Source of the DNA: Roseinatronobacter sp. S2
GTDB taxonomy: Bacteria > Pseudomonadota > Alphaproteobacteria > Rhodobacterales > Rhodobacteraceae
Assembly (NCBI RefSeq): GCF_029581395.1
Contig: NZ_CP121113.1
Coordinates: 800,501-864,500, forward strand
Length of the DNA: 64,000 nucleotides
Reading direction: 5' to 3'
Numbering within the stretch: the stretch's first letter is position 1; the number at the start of each line of letters is the position of its first letter. A program made the translations under genes and the position numbers. Below the pieces are notes generated by a model. It worked only from the letters and a program-made list of their open reading frames with translations. It was not told the DNA's origin and did no database searches. Of this stretch, positions 62,233-64,000 are shown piece by piece.

Positions 62233-63168
62233 ATGACGACAGCATATATCACCCATCCCGATGCGCAACTGCACCAGACACCCGCTGGTCACCCTGAACA
62301 GGCGGCAAGAATGGCCGCCATCGAGGCAGCGCTTGGCGGCGCTGAATTCGCGGCCCTGATGCGACATGATGCCCCTTTGGCCAGTGATGCGCAGTTGCTG
62401 CGCTGTCATCCAGAACCCTATCTGGACCGTATCCGCCGCGCGATTCCGGCCGCAGGCATATATCAGCTGGATGCAGATACGCATGTATCAAACGGGTCGC
62501 TGAATGCCGCGCTGCGTGCAGCTGGCGGGGCCTGTCTGGGCGTAGATATGGTTTTGCGCGGCGATGCGCGGAATGCCTTTGTCGGTATGCGCCCGCCGGG
62601 GCACCATGCTGAAACATCCACACCAATGGGGTTTTGCCTGTTCGGAACTGTTGCGATTGCGGCGCGTCACGCCATGGAACAGCACGGCCTGTCGCGCGTG
62701 GCGGTTGTGGATTTCGATGTGCATCACGGCAATGGCACGCAAGATCTGCTTTGGGACGAGTCCCGCGCGTTGTTCATTTCCAGCCACCAGATGCCGCTTT
62801 GGCCCGGCACGGGGGGCGCGGATGAACGCGGCGCGCATGGCAATGTCATGAATGTGCCGCTGGCACCGGGCACCGGTGGTGCATCATTCCGGCGTGTCTA
62901 TGAAGATATCGTGTTGCCGCAGCTTGACCGTTTCGCCCCCGAACTGGTGCTGATTTCGGCGGGGTTTGATGCCCATCGCGATGACCCCCTGGCGCAGCTT
63001 GAACTGTCGGAGCGCGATTTCGCCTGGGTGACGGGGGCGCTGTGCGATATTGCTGCGCGTCATTGTGATGGCCGGGTGGTGTCTGTGCTGGAAGGGGGCT
63101 ATGATCTGCCCGCGCTGTCCGCGTCGGTCGCGGCGCATGTAGCAGTCTTGATGGAGCAGCAGGAATGA
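62233..63168 (+). CDS. Histone deacetylase-family protein
   Basis: A 311-residue zinc-dependent deacetylase of the HDAC/acetoin utilisation/acetylpolyamine amidohydrolase superfamily. RPPGHHAETSTPMGFCLFG has the catalytic His pair, VVDFDVHHGNGTQDL has the Zn-binding Asp/His, and SAGFDAHRDDPLAQL the second Asp. The substrate is probably an acetylated small molecule or protein Lys. It overlaps xseB by ATGA, so deacetylase, xseB and ispA are coupled. Confidence 0.91.
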   Translation: MTTAYITHPDAQLHQTPAGHPEQAARMAAIEAALGGAEFAALMRHDAPLASDAQLLRCHPEPYLDRIRRAIPAAGIYQLDADTHVSNGSLNAALRAAGGACLGVDMVLRGDARNAFVGMRPPGHHAETSTPMGFCLFGTVAIAARHAMEQHGLSRVAVVDFDVHHGNGTQDLLWDESRALFISSHQMPLWPGTGGADERGAHGNVMNVPLAPGTGGASFRRVYEDIVLPQLDRFAPELVLISAGFDAHRDDPLAQLELSERDFAWVTGALCDIAARHCDGRVVSVLEGGYDLPALSASVAAHVAVLMEQQE

Positions 63169-63404
63169 CAGATAAACCCGTTTCCGAAATGAGCTTCGAA
63201 GAAGCCCTGCGCGCGCTTGAAGATATTGTCACGCGGCTGGAACGCGGCGATGTCCCGCTGGAGCAGTCGATCACGCTTTATGAAACCGGCGCTAAGCTGA
63301 AAAAGCAATGCGAAGAACGCCTGAACGCGGCGCAGATGCGGGTTGAAGCGATCCGCCTGTCCGAAAACGGCACCCCCGAAGGGACGGAGCCGTTTTCCGC
63401 ATGA
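63165..63404 (+). CDS. xseB: Exodeoxyribonuclease VII small subunit
   Basis: A 79-residue helical protein that partners XseA to degrade single-stranded DNA. The segment SFEEALRALEDIVTRLERGDVPLEQSITLYETGAKLKKQCEERLNAAQMRVE is the full XseB signature. It overlaps both neighbours by ATGA. Confidence 0.95.
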   Translation: MTDKPVSEMSFEEALRALEDIVTRLERGDVPLEQSITLYETGAKLKKQCEERLNAAQMRVEAIRLSENGTPEGTEPFSA

Positions 63405-64000
63405 CCGGCTTTGTCGTTCGGCTGGCCGATGCCGCCAGTGTGACCGAGGCACGATTGCAGGCCGAAATAGTTACCCAACCTGCAAGCACAGTGCGCGATG
63501 CCATGGCCTATACCGCGCGCGGTGGCAAGAAACTGCGCGGGTTTCTGGTGCTGGAGGGGGCGCGCCTGCACGGGGTGGGGCGGGAACTGGCTGTGCAGCC
63601 CGCCGCCGCAATAGAGGCGGTGCATGCCTATTCACTGGTGCATGATGATCTGCCCGCGATGGATGATGACAGCCTGCGCCGTGGTCAGCCCACAGTGCAT
63701 GTGAAATGGGACGAAGCGACCGCCATTCTGGTGGGCGATGCATTGCAGGCGCTGGCCTTTGGCCTGCTGGCCCGCGATGATGCGGCGCCAACCCCGCAAG
63801 CGCGGCTGGCCTTGCTGGCCACTCTCGCGCAGGCATCGGGGGCGGCGGGCATGGTGCTGGGGCAGGCGCTGGATATTGCGGCGGAAACGTCACCCGCCCC
63901 CCTGACGCTGGCGCAGATCACGCAATTGCAAGCGTGCAAGACCGGCGCGCTTATCGAATGGTCCGCATGTGCGGGGCCGCGCATGGCGGGGGCCGATACC
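63401..64000 (+). CDS. ispA: Farnesyl diphosphate synthase (polyprenyl synthetase), 3'-truncated by window end
   Basis: The first 200 codons of an IspA-type (E)-prenyl transferase, read by hand from the ATG overlapping xseB. GGKKLRGFLVLEGARL (the KxxR substrate site) and the first Asp-rich motif HDDLPAMDDD are visible, the latter with two extra residues as in short-chain farnesyl synthases. The second Asp-rich motif lies beyond 64000. The xseB-ispA order often leads on to dxs. The gene is intact as far as seen. Confidence 0.93.
   Translation, partial: MTGFVVRLADAASVTEARLQAEIVTQPASTVRDAMAYTARGGKKLRGFLVLEGARLHGVGRELAVQPAAAIEAVHAYSLVHDDLPAMDDDSLRRGQPTVHVKWDEATAILVGDALQALAFGLLARDDAAPTPQARLALLATLAQASGAAGMVLGQALDIAAETSPAPLTLAQITQLQACKTGALIEWSACAGPRMAGADT

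Noticed and set aside
1..64000. CRISPR arrays, tRNA/rRNA genes, insertion sequences or prophage
   Set aside because: No regularly spaced repeats, no T-loop-like tRNA ends, no transposase or phage gene, and no rRNA segments were seen in any gap.

Overview
This window is a gene-dense, GC-rich stretch of an alphaproteobacterial chromosome, most likely from the Rhodobacteraceae/Paracoccaceae (Rhodobacter-Roseobacter group). The evidence for that group is gene content and order: an SUV3-like RNA helicase, S4 protein, 7Fe ferredoxin FdxA and CarD cluster; a CcmI-RuvX-DUF1289 cluster; a 44-residue aa3-oxidase subunit IV; an FzlA-type GST-fold protein; MsrP/MsrQ; and two DmdC-like long acyl-CoA dehydrogenases. 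No tRNA, rRNA, CRISPR array, prophage or intact insertion sequence was found.

Layout. 0-9.5 kb: Sua5, an acyl-CoA dehydrogenase coupled to an MBL-fold hydrolase, oxidase subunit IV, a lipoprotein, an L,D-transpeptidase, RibA, an OmpR-type response regulator, exonuclease III, a YbjN protein and RluA. 9.5-20.7 kb: RNA metabolism and stress genes (RhlE, cold-shock protein, SUV3-like helicase, S4 protein, FdxA, CarD, YebC). This part is interrupted at 17.5-18.26 kb by an AT-richer two-gene PIN-domain module. 20.7-35.1 kb: transport and catabolism, with a complete branched-chain-type ABC transporter (SBP-LivH-M-G-F), a complete BMP-type nucleoside ABC transporter, and an SDR plus acyl-CoA dehydrogenase pair. 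35.3-42.4 kb: a LysR regulator, MsrQ/MsrP, and divergently a GlnH-GlnP-GlnQ transporter followed by a C45-type Ntn hydrolase and an RpiR regulator. 42.4-55.7 kb: mixed metabolism and envelope genes (aminotransferase, GNAT, SseA, ZapE, QueG, FzlA-like, MtgA, PheS, MgtE, GabD, a PAS-GAF-GGDEF cyclase, YggS). 55.7-64 kb: a shortened porin-like gene, a tiny lipoprotein, a full porin, CcmI, RuvX, DUF1289, HU, AMP nucleosidase, an HDAC-like deacetylase, XseB and the start of IspA, which runs off the window.

The least explained signal is a dispersed repeat of about 230 bp, present in three intergenic copies (9.6, 22.8 and 35.1 kb, the middle one inverted). Each copy has inverted arms around a perfectly conserved palindromic core (TATGCAG-N-CTGCATA), and a possible fourth tail lies at the window edge. 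A second, different palindromic repeat family of a kind common in alphaproteobacteria occurs at 20.7 and 55.0 kb. Regulatory signals readable by eye include an FNR-type box between msrP and glnH, an 18-bp perfect palindrome upstream of glnH, a promoter plus terminator pair upstream of carD (small RNA or attenuator), a strong hairpin in the zapE leader, and several intrinsic terminators.

Starts were often moved inward from the longest frame using ribosome binding sites, signal peptides and family length. Functional names rest on motifs and remembered family features; no database search was run.
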